A DNA stretch of 64,000 nt from Rheinheimera pacifica (GCF_900108485.1 NZ_FNXF01000006.1:124001-188000); one strand, 5' to 3'. Shown: positions 36,823 through 46,353, numbered from the stretch's first letter. Translations and numbers: made by a program. The notes: a model not told the origin generated them from the sequence alone.

Positions 36823-38327
36823 GCCCGTTTTGGCAACAATATTTACCACTTGCCATTATTCTGAGTTCGTTATTACCCGGGCTGATTATTTTTACCCTGA
36901 AAGAAACTCAGGTGAAGTTGCGTATTAGCCTGAACCTGTTTGGCGTAGGCGTAAAGCTGTTGCTGGTATTGTTAATGTGGCAGGCAGTAAAAGCCGGCCA
37001 GCAGTTTTATTTTAGTTTGCCATTTTTACCAGGCGCCGATTTAGTGCTACAGGGCGATGCCTTGTCACTGCTGTTTGTGGTGCTGTCTTCCGTGCTTTGG
37101 CTGGCTACCACCATTTATGCCATTGGTTACCTCGAGCACTCGCCACTGCGTTCGCGCTTTTTTGGTTATTTCAGCCTCTGTGTCAGCGCTACGGTTGGTC
37201 TGGCGCTGGCCGGTAATCTGGTTACTTTTTTATTGTTTTATGAACTGCTGACGCTGGCGACTTTTCCGCTGGTGGTGCATCGCGGTACGGCACAGTCACT
37301 GGCAGCCGGGCGCAAGTATCTGGCGTATACCCTTGGCGGTGGCGTAATACTGATGCTGGGTGTGGCACTGCTGCATTCACTGGTGCAAAGCCCGCTATTC
37401 ACCCCTGGCGGCTATGTTACAGCCGTTGTCAGTGGTAATGAGGGGCTGTTAAAACTGGCCTTTGCGTTAATGATAGCGGGGTTGGGGGTAAAAGCAGCCT
37501 TATTGCCACTACATGGCTGGCTGCCACAGGCAATGGTAGCACCTGCGCCGGTCAGCGCCTTATTGCATGCAGTAGCAGTAGTTAAAGCCGGTGCTTTTGG
37601 CATTATCCGGCTGGTGTACGATGTTTTTGGCGTAGAGAGCATGCACGCACTGCAACTGGCGCAGCCGTTAATGCTGTTGGCAGCCGCTACAATATTGTAT
37701 GGCTCCTGGCGCGCGCTCTCGCAGCAGGATATTAAGCGGCGGCTGGCGTACTCTACTATTAGTCAGGTGTCTTACATTACGCTGGGTGTGGCAATGCTGG
37801 GGCCGTTGGCGGCGGTAGGTGGCCTGGTGCATTTGGTGCATCAGGGCGTAATGAAAATCACGTTGTTTTTTTGTGCCGGTAACTTTGCCGAAACCTTAGG
37901 TATTCATAAAGTTCGTCAGTTAAATGGTGTCGGGCGGCGTATGCCAGTAACGGCTATGGCTTTTACGCTGGGAGCCTTGGGTATGATCGGCATACCGCCC
38001 ACCGCTGGTTTTATCAGCAAATGGTATTTGGGGCTGGGGGCGGCAGAAGTAGAGCAAAACTGGCTTATTCTGGTATTTGCGCTATCGGGTTTGCTTAACG
38101 CAGCTTATTTTTTACCGCTGGTGTACCGCATGTGGTTTTTACCGCAAAGCATGCCCTGGCCGCAAGAACAGCAGTTATCAAACCGGTTTGAAACACACTG
38201 GATGTTACTAACACCCGCCGTTTTTACCGCTGTGCTACTGTTGCTGATGGGTTTGTTTGCCAGCACTGAATTGAGCCCGCTAAGCTGGGCGGAACTAATA
38301 GTAGAGCGGGAGTTTCGCCATGATTGA
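36819..38327 (+). CDS. Proton-conducting antiporter subunit D, copy 2 (NuoL/M-like)
   Basis: 502 residues from ATG 36819, which overlaps the previous stop by four bases; an in-frame start at 36732 would overlap copy 1 by 91 bases. Key residues present: the TM5 Glu in FLLFYELLTLATFPLVVH, the TM7 Lys in GVKAALLPLHGWLPQAM, APAPVSALLHAVAVVKAGAF, and the TM12 region KWYLGLGAAE. Closest in feel to NuoM/MrpD. Presence of three such subunits in one operon instead of MrpA plus MrpD is unusual. Confidence 0.9.
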   Translation: MSPFWQQYLPLAIILSSLLPGLIIFTLKETQVKLRISLNLFGVGVKLLLVLLMWQAVKAGQQFYFSLPFLPGADLVLQGDALSLLFVVLSSVLWLATTIYAIGYLEHSPLRSRFFGYFSLCVSATVGLALAGNLVTFLLFYELLTLATFPLVVHRGTAQSLAAGRKYLAYTLGGGVILMLGVALLHSLVQSPLFTPGGYVTAVVSGNEGLLKLAFALMIAGLGVKAALLPLHGWLPQAMVAPAPVSALLHAVAVVKAGAFGIIRLVYDVFGVESMHALQLAQPLMLLAAATILYGSWRALSQQDIKRRLAYSTISQVSYITLGVAMLGPLAAVGGLVHLVHQGVMKITLFFCAGNFAETLGIHKVRQLNGVGRRMPVTAMAFTLGALGMIGIPPTAGFISKWYLGLGAAEVEQNWLILVFALSGLLNAAYFLPLVYRMWFLPQSMPWPQEQQLSNRFETHWMLLTPAVFTAVLLLLMGLFASTELSPLSWAELIVEREFRHD

Positions 38328-39852
38328 CCTAAGCAACTGGCTGTGGCCCGGCGCTGGGTTGGGCTTAGGTGATGAGTTTACCCGGCCCTGGTGGTATTTC
38401 AGTTTACTGTTATGGTTGCTGGTTGGCGGGTTTAGCCTGTTGTCGCAGCGGCATGATCCGCGCGCTGGGCGCTATTGGCTGTTTTTTGTGTTGTGTTTTG
38501 CCGGCAATATGCTGTTAATCGCCGCTCTGGACGCGGTCAGTTTTTACCTTGGCTTTAGCTTGCTCAGTTTGTCGGCCTATGGCCTGGTGATCCACAGCGG
38601 TACCGCAAAAGCCAGACGCGCCGGCAGGCTGTATTTGCAACTGGCGGTGCTGGGCGAAATTCTGCTGTTCTGCGGTTTACTGCTACGTGCCTCTGCTGCC
38701 GGTGGGCGGTTTGACTGGCATAGCTGGCAGGCTGTGCCACTGGAACCGCTGAGCTTAACCTTATTGCTGCTGGGGCTGGGTTTAAAAGCTGGCTTTTGTC
38801 CACTGCACTGGTGGCTGCCACAAGCCCACCCTGTGGCACCGGCACCGGCCAGCGCGCTGTTATCCGGCGTAATGATTAAAGCCGGCTTGCTCGGTATGCT
38901 GATGTTTTTACCCGCCACTGATGCCCTAATGCAGCAGTGGGCGCCAGTATTGTTAGTTACCGGCCTGATCTCAGCTTTTTATGGCGTATTGGCAGGCTTA
39001 CTGTACACGCAGCCAAAAGTCATTCTGGCTTACTCTTCCGTTAGCCAAATGGGTTATTTATTGCTGCTGTTTGCGCTGCTGAGTTTAACCGGCGTAGCAG
39101 CATTGCCGGTATTGCTGGCCTATGTAGTACACCACGGCATGGCAAAAAGTAGTTTGTTTTTATATGCCGGTATGGCTGGCGAAGCCGCGGGGCGCATTTG
39201 GCGCCAGGCGTTGTTTTGGCTGGCTGCACTATCTATGATGGCACTGCCGCTCAGCAGCGGCGCTCTGGTAAAAACCGGCCTGAAAACCCAATTGGCAGCG
39301 GCCAATTTACCCGCCTGGTTGGATATTGGCGTGCTTAGCCTGCTTTTAACAGCAGGTGCTGTGCTTACGGCGTTACTGTTATTGCATTTGGCGGCACAGC
39401 TGCGCGCAGCTAATAACAAGCAAAGCAACCATACTGTTAAAGCTTCTGCTGCTAATAGTGCCGGGCGCTGGGCATTGCTTATGGCATTAGTCAGCGCACT
39501 TTGGGTACTGCCATGGTTTATTGTGCAACAGTGGCAACTGGCCTGGCCAACACTGGCCCAACACACCGGGTTGATATGGCCCTTACTGTTGGCACTGCTA
39601 CTCCGGTGGTTATGGTATAAATTCAGCAGGCAGCTGCCGGCACACTGGTACAACCGTAACGCCCCGGCGCTGTATTACTCGTTAAAGTTAAAGCGGTTAT
39701 ATCAACCTGTCAGCCAACCGCAACGGCACTGGCCAACTATTACATTACGCCCGCTGGAGCGGCGCATAAACCGCGCTCTGGCATTACCCGTAGTGCCATT
39801 TACAGCATTGGTTTGCTGCGTATTATTTGGAGTGCTGCTTTTAACCTGGTAA
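38320..39852 (+). CDS. Antiporter-like subunit, copy 3, lacking the TM5 glutamate
   Basis: 510 residues, NuoL/M/N-like, overlapping copy 2 by eight bases and closing the operon. The TM7 lysine (LGLKAGFCPLHWWLPQAH) and the second lysine (VMIKAG) are kept. At TM5, where the other two copies have Glu, the aligned segment FYLGFSLLSLSAYGLVIH has Ser80 (codon 38557-38559). The Glu-Lys pair that gates proton passage in this family is therefore broken here. The C-terminal 130 residues are long and partly basic (LKLKRLYQPVSQPQRHW). It may have a structural or regulatory role instead of forming a full proton path. Confidence 0.87.
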   Translation: MIDLSNWLWPGAGLGLGDEFTRPWWYFSLLLWLLVGGFSLLSQRHDPRAGRYWLFFVLCFAGNMLLIAALDAVSFYLGFSLLSLSAYGLVIHSGTAKARRAGRLYLQLAVLGEILLFCGLLLRASAAGGRFDWHSWQAVPLEPLSLTLLLLGLGLKAGFCPLHWWLPQAHPVAPAPASALLSGVMIKAGLLGMLMFLPATDALMQQWAPVLLVTGLISAFYGVLAGLLYTQPKVILAYSSVSQMGYLLLLFALLSLTGVAALPVLLAYVVHHGMAKSSLFLYAGMAGEAAGRIWRQALFWLAALSMMALPLSSGALVKTGLKTQLAAANLPAWLDIGVLSLLLTAGAVLTALLLLHLAAQLRAANNKQSNHTVKASAANSAGRWALLMALVSALWVLPWFIVQQWQLAWPTLAQHTGLIWPLLLALLLRWLWYKFSRQLPAHWYNRNAPALYYSLKLKRLYQPVSQPQRHWPTITLRPLERRINRALALPVVPFTALVCCVLFGVLLLTW

Positions 39853-39910
39853 CACAGAGTGGGAAAGGGACGAGCAATTTCAGGCATAAAAAGTACTATT
39901 CAGTCGGTGT

Positions 39911-39937
39911 AGATGTTAGTTGCGGGCGCCGGATTTG
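39911..39937 (-). pseudogene. Decayed partial copy of the initiator tRNA 3' end
   Basis: The 27 bases here match 40017-40043 at 24 positions. That stretch of the intact tRNA covers its CCA end, the 3' acceptor strand and part of the T arm, plus six bases of downstream flank. A short GACCTTC match follows after a gap. The rest of the tRNA is not recognisable. This looks like the remains of a second tandem initiator tRNA gene; an old attachment-site scar is the other reading, but no integrase lies nearby. The sequence from 39853 to 39910 shows nothing I can name. Confidence 0.45.
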
Positions 39938-39990
39938 TAGACCTTCACCCCGCGGCTATAAAAAGGAGCCCAAGGGCGAATAACAGGCAC

Positions 39991-40013
39991 AAAAAAACCT
40001 ACGTTTAAGTAGG
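39991..40013 (-). terminator. Intrinsic terminator of the initiator tRNA gene
   Basis: Read on the minus strand, CCTAC pairs with GTAGG around the loop TTAAAC and is followed by seven T residues. It lies 10 bases after the CCA end of the tRNA. Confidence 0.75.
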
Positions 40014-40022
40014 CTTAGGTGT

Positions 40023-40099
<77 letters not shown>

Positions 40100-40117
40100 T
40101 CCGTCATTGCGGGGCGC

Positions 40118-40146
40118 ATCTTAGTGTTTTTAACAAAGCCATGCAA
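40118..40146 (-). promoter_or_regulatory. Promoter of the initiator tRNA gene
   Basis: On the minus strand TTGCAT (-35, 40141-40146) and TAAGAT (-10, 40118-40123) are exactly 17 bases apart. The bases after the -10 are GCGCCCC, a GC-rich discriminator typical of stable-RNA promoters under stringent control. Confidence 0.75.
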
Positions 40147-40264
40147 GCCTTTATCTGCTTTTATTTTTAAGATGTGGCTTAACTGCTGCTTTGTTAAACA
40201 AAGCGCTGTTTTAAGCGGCAATTTGGCGCTATTGCAAAAACTCAAACGGATAAATAGCACATTC

Positions 40265-40273
40265 TGCTATACT
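40265..40273 (+). promoter_or_regulatory. Extended -10 promoter of rlmL
   Basis: TGCTATACT is a TGn-extended -10 element, 31 bases upstream of the rlmL ATG. No good -35 is seen at the proper distance, as is common with extended -10 promoters. Confidence 0.45.
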
Positions 40274-40304
40274 GACGGCCATTTTTGATAGGGGTTTGGG
40301 TAGC

Positions 40305-42419
40305 ATGCTGGAATTCTGGGCGTTAACGTCTAAAGGGGTAGAAGAGTTGTTGGCGGATGAAATTCGCCAGCAAGGTGGCGAAGTGTTGAAAGTTAGCATG
40401 GGCGTGGTACGCTTTAAAGCAGAACTGCGCACCGGGTATCAATTATGTTTATGGTCGCGCCTGGCTACCCGTATTTTGCGTTTAATACAGTCTGAGCCGG
40501 TTACGGCTGACAGTGATATTTACCAGATTGCGCAGAAAATTGACTGGCCACAGCAGATGTCACTGCGTAATACGTTGGCAGTTGACTGTGTTGGTAAACA
40601 CCCGAAAATAGACAATACCCAGTTTGGCGCTATCCGCTTAAAAGACGCCATTGTTGATCAGTTCCGTGAAGAAACCGGCCACCGCCCGGATGTTGACCGA
40701 ATGGATCCCGATGTACGCTTTCAAGTGCGGTTAGATAAAGCGCATTTTCACTTTTTACAGGATTTCTCTGGTCCATCTTTGCACCAGCGCGGTTACCGTG
40801 CCGGTCAGGGCGAAGCGCCATTAAAAGAACATTTAGCTGCGGCGCTGTTAAAGCGTTCCGGCTGGCAGGTGGAACAGCCTTTGTTTGACCCGTTTTGCGG
40901 CAGCGGCACTATAGTGCTGGAAGCAGCATTAATTGCGCTGAATAAAGCGCCGGGTTTAAGCCGCGAAAAATTTGCCTTTGAAGGCTGGCCGGGCCATCGC
41001 GATGCAGTTTGGCAGCAGCTAAAGCAAGACGCCAAAGCGGCAGAGCGGGCAATGCCGGCTACCGTGCAGTTTTGGGGTTCTGACTTTGATGAACGCAATT
41101 TAGCCAAAGCGAAGCAAAATGCAGCCCGTGCCGGTGTTGCCGCATACGTGCAATTTGATTATGCCGATGCCACAGCGTTAAAAGCGCCGGTAACCAGTGT
41201 GCCGGGCGTTATTGTTACCAACCCGCCTTATGGCGAGCGGTTGGGTGATTTACCCTCATTAATTCCGCTATACAGTAAATTTTCATTGGCGTTAAAACAG
41301 CATTATCAAGGCTGGCGCTTAGCCATTATTACTTCCAACACCGATTTGCTGCGGGCGCTGCGCTTATCAAAAAGCAAAAGCTATAAATTTACCAATGGTC
41401 CGCTGGATTGTGATTTCACTCTGTTTGATTTAACCGAAAAGCAAGTAGCAGTAAGCTCTGATGCGCCGGCGCTGTTTTTTAGTGAAAGCAGCTCTTTTGG
41501 CAATCGCTTAGCGAAGAACTTAAAGCAATTGCAAAAGTGGGCGAAAAAAGAAGGCCTTAGCTGCTACCGTTTATATGATGCCGATATTCCGGAATATAAC
41601 GTAGCGGTAGATTGGTACGATGGCGAAGTGGTGGTGCATGAATATGCCGCACCGGCGACGGTTGATGAGCAGGTATCGCAAAAACGCTTATTCGATGTGG
41701 TAAACCAGGTACCGCAAGTACTGGGTATCAGCTCAGATAAAATGATTTTAAAGGTACGTGAAAAACAAAAGGGCAGCTCGCAGTATCAGGCGTTAAATAA
41801 AGCCGGACAGTATAAAGAGGTGAGCGAATACGGCGCTAAGTTTTTAGTGAATCTGCGAGATTATCTCGATACCGGTTTGTTTTTAGATCATCGCATTACA
41901 CGGCGGATGATCCAGCAGCAGGCCAAAGGCAAAACCGTACTAAACCTGTTTGCCTATACCGGCAGTGCTTCGGTGCATGCTGCTATTGGCGGCGCTGCCA
42001 GTGTAACTACGGTAGATATGTCGAACACTTATTTAGACTGGGCTAAGCGTAATTTTACCATTAACGGTTTAACCGGTAAGCAGTACCAGTTTGAGCAAGC
42101 CGATTGCTTACAATGGCTAAGCCGCTGCCGTGCTCAGTTCGATTTAATTTTTGTTGACCCGCCAACTTTTTCTAACTCGAAGCGGATGCAGGACAGCTGG
42201 GATGTACAGCGCGATCACGTTAATTTACTTAATATGCTAACGGCGCGGCTGACACCAGGCGGCAAAGTGATTTTCTCTAACAATAAGCGCCGTTTTAAAA
42301 TTGATACCCAGGCACTTAATGATGCCGGCTGGCAGGTTAAAGATATCTCGGCGGCAACTTTGCCGGAAGATTATAAGCGTAACCCGAATATTCACGTTTG
42401 TTTTGAGTTAACGCGCTAA
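40305..42419 (+). CDS. rlmL: Bifunctional 23S rRNA methyltransferase RlmKL
   Basis: 704 residues. Methylates 23S rRNA at G2445 (m2G, N-terminal RlmL half) and G2069 (m7G, C-terminal RlmK half). Order: THUMP domain (about 45-155), first methyltransferase with DPFCGSGTIVLEAALIA and catalytic TNPPYGERLG, then the second with NLFAYTGSASVHAAIGGA and FVDPPTFSNSKRM. The fused form of full length is usual in gammaproteobacteria. ATG 40305 is chosen over TTG 40296, because AGGGG lies at good distance and known homologues begin near this residue. Confidence 0.96.
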   Translation: MLEFWALTSKGVEELLADEIRQQGGEVLKVSMGVVRFKAELRTGYQLCLWSRLATRILRLIQSEPVTADSDIYQIAQKIDWPQQMSLRNTLAVDCVGKHPKIDNTQFGAIRLKDAIVDQFREETGHRPDVDRMDPDVRFQVRLDKAHFHFLQDFSGPSLHQRGYRAGQGEAPLKEHLAAALLKRSGWQVEQPLFDPFCGSGTIVLEAALIALNKAPGLSREKFAFEGWPGHRDAVWQQLKQDAKAAERAMPATVQFWGSDFDERNLAKAKQNAARAGVAAYVQFDYADATALKAPVTSVPGVIVTNPPYGERLGDLPSLIPLYSKFSLALKQHYQGWRLAIITSNTDLLRALRLSKSKSYKFTNGPLDCDFTLFDLTEKQVAVSSDAPALFFSESSSFGNRLAKNLKQLQKWAKKEGLSCYRLYDADIPEYNVAVDWYDGEVVVHEYAAPATVDEQVSQKRLFDVVNQVPQVLGISSDKMILKVREKQKGSSQYQALNKAGQYKEVSEYGAKFLVNLRDYLDTGLFLDHRITRRMIQQQAKGKTVLNLFAYTGSASVHAAIGGAASVTTVDMSNTYLDWAKRNFTINGLTGKQYQFEQADCLQWLSRCRAQFDLIFVDPPTFSNSKRMQDSWDVQRDHVNLLNMLTARLTPGGKVIFSNNKRRFKIDTQALNDAGWQVKDISAATLPEDYKRNPNIHVCFELTR

Positions 42420-42423
42420 TAGT

Positions 42424-42669
42424 ATGAATAGCATGCACCCGGCATTAACCTTATACAGTACCTGGGGCTGTCATCTATGTGATGAAGCTGAGCAGTTATT
42501 ACTGCAAGCAGGCCTTGCGGGCCGGTTTAAGGTTACCGATATTGTTGATGACGAGCAGGCCTTTGCGCGTTACCGCTTGATGATCCCGGTATTGTGCCGG
42601 GGCGATAACGAATTATGCTGGCCCTTTGATGCGGACCAGCTGGCAACATGGCTTAAGGATGTACAGTAG
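42424..42669 (+). CDS. Glutaredoxin-like thiol protein (DUF836)
   Basis: 81 residues with a thioredoxin-type fold pattern: LTLYSTWGCHLCDEAEQLL has a CxxC motif (CHLC), then RYRLMIPVLCRGD contains the cis-proline region. The family is small and its substrate is not known to me. It lies four bases after rlmL and shares one base with uup, so all three are probably one transcript; the same order is seen in related genera. Confidence 0.85.
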   Translation: MNSMHPALTLYSTWGCHLCDEAEQLLLQAGLAGRFKVTDIVDDEQAFARYRLMIPVLCRGDNELCWPFDADQLATWLKDVQ

Positions 42670-44570
42670 TGGAATTATTACGTTTTCAGCAGGCATGTTT
42701 AGCCTTTGGCACTAACCCGATATTGGATCATGTCGACTTTAGCTTATTCAGCGGCGAGCGCGTATGTTTAGTCGGTCGCAACGGCGCCGGTAAATCGTCA
42801 ATGCTAAAATTGCTGACCGGACAGCAAAATCTGGATGATGGCCAGATAGTGGTGAATACCGGAGTAGTATTAAGCCGGTTAGAGCAAGATCCGCCGGCAA
42901 AAATGGATGTGAAAATTGCCGATTTTATCCGTGAAGGTGCCGGTGATTTAGCCCAAATAGCGCAGCAGTTTTATACTCTGTCAGAAAACTTAGACGGCGC
43001 TTCAGATGCCGACTATCGGCTGTTTGAGAAATTACAAAGCGAAATGGATACCCGCGACGGCTGGGGGCTGGAATCCCGTGTTGCTGATTTATGCCAGCAG
43101 TTTGACATGAACCCGGATGCCAGTTTAGCGACGTTATCCGGTGGCTGGTTGCGTAAAGCGGCTCTGGCACGGGCTTTGGCCGCCAGGCCGGATATTTTGT
43201 TACTGGATGAGCCAACTAATCATTTGGATGTCGCGGCTATCCAGTGGCTGGAGCAGTTTTTACTAAATTTCTCCGGTGCCATCATTTTTATCTCGCACGA
43301 CAGGGCTTTTATCCGTGCCCTGGCTACCCGCATTATTGATCTGGACCGTGGTTTGTTAACCTCACACCCGGGCAATTATCAGGAATACCTGGATCGCAAA
43401 CAAAAAATGCTCGAAGACGAGCAGCAGCACAATGCATTGTTTGATAAAAAGCTGGCAGAAGAAGAAGTATGGATCCGTCAGGGCATTAAAGCACGACGTA
43501 CCCGTAACGAAGGCCGGGTAAGAGCACTTAAAGCGCTGCGACGTGAGCGGGCAGAGCGGGTAGAAACCTTAGGCAAGGTCGATTTTAATATCGAGCAGGC
43601 CGATCGCTCCGGCAAGCTGGTATTTGAAACTAAAGCCATAAGCTGTGGCTTTAATGGCAAAACCGTTATAGACAAGCTTGATCTATTGGTAATGCGCGGT
43701 GATCGCATCGCGTTGGTTGGGCCAAACGGTGTCGGTAAATCAACCCTGATTAAGCTGTTATTGGGTGACTATAAACACGACAGTGGCGAGATTAAGCGCG
43801 GTACCAATATTGAGGTAGCCTATTTTGATCAGCATCGCATTGCTCTGGATTTAGAAGCCACAGTGCAGGACAACGTATCTGAGGGTAAACAGGAAATTAC
43901 TCAAAATGGTAAAAGCCGCCATGTGCTTAGCTACCTGCAGGACTTTTTATTCCCGCCGGCACGGGCCCGAACTCCGGTGAAAGCCTTATCCGGCGGTGAG
44001 AAAAACCGCCTGTTGCTGGCCAAATTGTTTGCCAGGCCAAGTAACTTGCTGATCCTCGATGAACCGACCAACGATCTGGATGTAGAAACATTAGAGCTGC
44101 TGGAAGATATTTTGCAGCAGTACCAAGGTACAGTCTTACTCGTAAGCCATGACCGGGAATTTGTCAATAATACCGTTACCAGCTCACTGCTGTTTGCCGG
44201 CGAGGGGCGTATTATTGAAATTGCCGGTGGTTATGATGACGTTATTGCTTACCAGCAACGTATGCAAACGCCTGCTGCGACAGCACAAAAAGTGACAAAA
44301 CCATCACAGAGCGTAACAGAAGAAATACCAGCGCAGGCTTCTGTTAGCAGTGCTAAGAAGTTATCATACAAAGAGCAACGTGAACTGGAACAACTGCCTG
44401 CCTTGCTGGAACAGCTTGAAACAGAGCTTGAAGCGTTACAGCAGAAAGTAAATGACGCTGAGTTTTTTAAGCAAAGTGCAGAGCAAACGCAAACCACGTT
44501 GAACCAACTGCAGCAGATCGAGTCGAAGCTGGCGCAAGCGTATGCACGCTGGGAAGAATTAGACGCATAA
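42669..44570 (+). CDS. uup: ABC-F ATPase Uup
   Basis: 633 residues, no membrane segments. Two ATPase halves: Walker A GRNGAGKSS and GPNGVGKST; ABC signatures LSGGWLRKAALARAL and LSGGEKNRLLLAKLF; Walker B LLLDEPTNHLD and LILDEPTNDLD. The link between halves is charged (KARRTRNEGRVRALKALR), and a C-terminal coiled coil (about 550-633, rich in Gln/Glu/Leu) matches the Uup DNA-binding tail. ABC-F proteins act on ribosomes; Uup is also tied to transposon excision and replication/recombination intermediates. Start is GTG 42669, sharing a base with the preceding stop. Confidence 0.95.
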   Translation: MELLRFQQACLAFGTNPILDHVDFSLFSGERVCLVGRNGAGKSSMLKLLTGQQNLDDGQIVVNTGVVLSRLEQDPPAKMDVKIADFIREGAGDLAQIAQQFYTLSENLDGASDADYRLFEKLQSEMDTRDGWGLESRVADLCQQFDMNPDASLATLSGGWLRKAALARALAARPDILLLDEPTNHLDVAAIQWLEQFLLNFSGAIIFISHDRAFIRALATRIIDLDRGLLTSHPGNYQEYLDRKQKMLEDEQQHNALFDKKLAEEEVWIRQGIKARRTRNEGRVRALKALRRERAERVETLGKVDFNIEQADRSGKLVFETKAISCGFNGKTVIDKLDLLVMRGDRIALVGPNGVGKSTLIKLLLGDYKHDSGEIKRGTNIEVAYFDQHRIALDLEATVQDNVSEGKQEITQNGKSRHVLSYLQDFLFPPARARTPVKALSGGEKNRLLLAKLFARPSNLLILDEPTNDLDVETLELLEDILQQYQGTVLLVSHDREFVNNTVTSSLLFAGEGRIIEIAGGYDDVIAYQQRMQTPAATAQKVTKPSQSVTEEIPAQASVSSAKKLSYKEQRELEQLPALLEQLETELEALQQKVNDAEFFKQSAEQTQTTLNQLQQIESKLAQAYARWEELDA

Positions 44571-44597
44571 GAATTGAAGTATATTTAGGGGCTCCGA

Positions 44598-46346
44598 ATG
44601 AAGTTATCACGCATCAGTCTGGCGATATTGCCGCTGTTAAGTCTGTGTTCTGTACAAGCGGCCGTTTATAACGTCGTTGAGATTGGTGAAGTAAGCGAAG
44701 TCAAATCAACCTATGCTGCGGCTATTAATGATAGCGGGCATGCAGTATTTAATGGGGCTATTCGCCTGCAAACCGGTACGAGCTCTTCGGGTTTACCAAT
44801 CTATGATTATCAGTATTTTAATTTCCCTATTAATTTAGATGCAATTGATTTTGAAGATGAAGATGTTCAGGCGTTTTTTACTGACGAGCAGTTAGCCGAT
44901 GTTACTAATGGTAATATCAACAATACTATTCTGAATATCCTGTTAAATCGCAACCCTGCCGGCCAACCAATAGGTAATACCATTAGTTACCTGAAAACAG
45001 GTAACTTAGCGCCAGAAAATATACTACTGCGCGATAGTACAGAGCCGACACGGGGCAACAGTGAGTACTTGTACGATATTAACAATGCCGGCATTGCAGT
45101 GGGTGTTGCGGGGACTACTTTTACCTTGGAAAGCTTTACACCGACTTCAGAAGATGGTGAGGAAGAGGAAGTTCAAGATCTTTGGGTTCCCGCAGCGTCT
45201 TATCAATTGGGAGTGGTAGTACAAAATGGTCAGGTTAGAACTATTGATGCACCATATCAGGAATTAGGCGGCGGTTATACCGTTGCTATGACTATTAGTG
45301 ATAGTGGTTTAATCGCTGGTTTTGGCAGCAGCGGCATGACGGATGCGGCTAAAGAAGCAGTTGAAACGGCTTGTACCGGAGCAAGCCAGCCCGTAGCTAC
45401 TTGTTTATATAACAGAGCTGTTGCGGGAAGTTATCTGCAACGCGGCATGGTATGGCAGTTACAAGCTGATGGCAGTGTGGCTGCGCCTGAGATATTAGGT
45501 TTTTTAGGTAATAAAAATACGGGAACTGCTTTCGATGGTGAAGGCGTCAATGCAATAACTTATTTTAGCGTTGCTAACGATGTAAATGATAACGGCATTG
45601 TGGTAGGCCGTTCTCTGTATAGTGACTCAGATAGAACGCAGCGGGTAAGGTTAAATAATGGCCAGGTTGTTGATCAGATTGTCCGGGCACAGCATGCCAG
45701 TTTATATGTTGAAGATCAGGTATTACCGTTGGTTGACCCGCTTGAGTGGTCTATCAGTGATGCTGTGGCCGTTAATAATAATAACATTATTATTGGTTAT
45801 GGCCAAAAAGTGATTAACAGCGCTGCGCGCAACAAAATGTTTTACCACGACTACAACGCAGGGCAAACCCGTTTTGTTGATGGCTTTTTCTCCAGTTCAA
45901 CAACACAGCCAAAAGCTATCAATGACAGTAATCAGGTGGTAGGGCAAGCTGAAGTTATTTTAGGTGGTACGACCACTCGCAGGCGGCATGGTTTTATTTA
46001 CGATATTACCGCTGACAGCTTTACTGATTTGAATACATTAATTGGCTGTAATTCGCCTTACACCGTGGTTGATGCAACCGATATCAATAACAATGGCGAT
46101 ATTCTGGCAACAGCGCTGACAATGAAAGAGCGTAAAGATTTGCTGGGTGAGGTCGTAGTTGATGCGCAAGGCAACCCTCTAAAGGAAGAGCTGGCGGTGG
46201 TAGTTAAACTGCAGCCAGTAGCCAATGGCGAACCGGAAGATTGTGCATCAGAGCAAACAAAATATGAGCGTAAAGGCGGTGCAGCTGGTTTTGGCTGGTT
46301 AACATTAAGTGCAGCGTTCATTTGGTGGCGTCGGCGTAAAGTTTAA
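44598..46346 (+). CDS. DUF3466-family exported protein with GlyGly-CTERM anchor
   Basis: 582 residues. A signal peptide (ISLAILPLLSLCSVQA) is followed by a repeat-rich extracellular body with several NDSGxxV/NDNGIVVG-type segments (AAINDSGHAVFNG, NDVNDNGIVVGRS, AINDSNQVVGQA), as in predicted propeller-like DUF3466 proteins. The C-terminus is a GlyGly-CTERM signal: GGAAGFGWLTLSAAFIWW then RRRK, which is processed by rhombosortase in species that have it. Function unknown. It lies between uup and rmf, as in other Alteromonadales. Confidence 0.87.
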   Translation: MKLSRISLAILPLLSLCSVQAAVYNVVEIGEVSEVKSTYAAAINDSGHAVFNGAIRLQTGTSSSGLPIYDYQYFNFPINLDAIDFEDEDVQAFFTDEQLADVTNGNINNTILNILLNRNPAGQPIGNTISYLKTGNLAPENILLRDSTEPTRGNSEYLYDINNAGIAVGVAGTTFTLESFTPTSEDGEEEEVQDLWVPAASYQLGVVVQNGQVRTIDAPYQELGGGYTVAMTISDSGLIAGFGSSGMTDAAKEAVETACTGASQPVATCLYNRAVAGSYLQRGMVWQLQADGSVAAPEILGFLGNKNTGTAFDGEGVNAITYFSVANDVNDNGIVVGRSLYSDSDRTQRVRLNNGQVVDQIVRAQHASLYVEDQVLPLVDPLEWSISDAVAVNNNNIIIGYGQKVINSAARNKMFYHDYNAGQTRFVDGFFSSSTTQPKAINDSNQVVGQAEVILGGTTTRRRHGFIYDITADSFTDLNTLIGCNSPYTVVDATDINNNGDILATALTMKERKDLLGEVVVDAQGNPLKEELAVVVKLQPVANGEPEDCASEQTKYERKGGAAGFGWLTLSAAFIWWRRRKV

Positions 46347-46353
46347 CGTGAAT

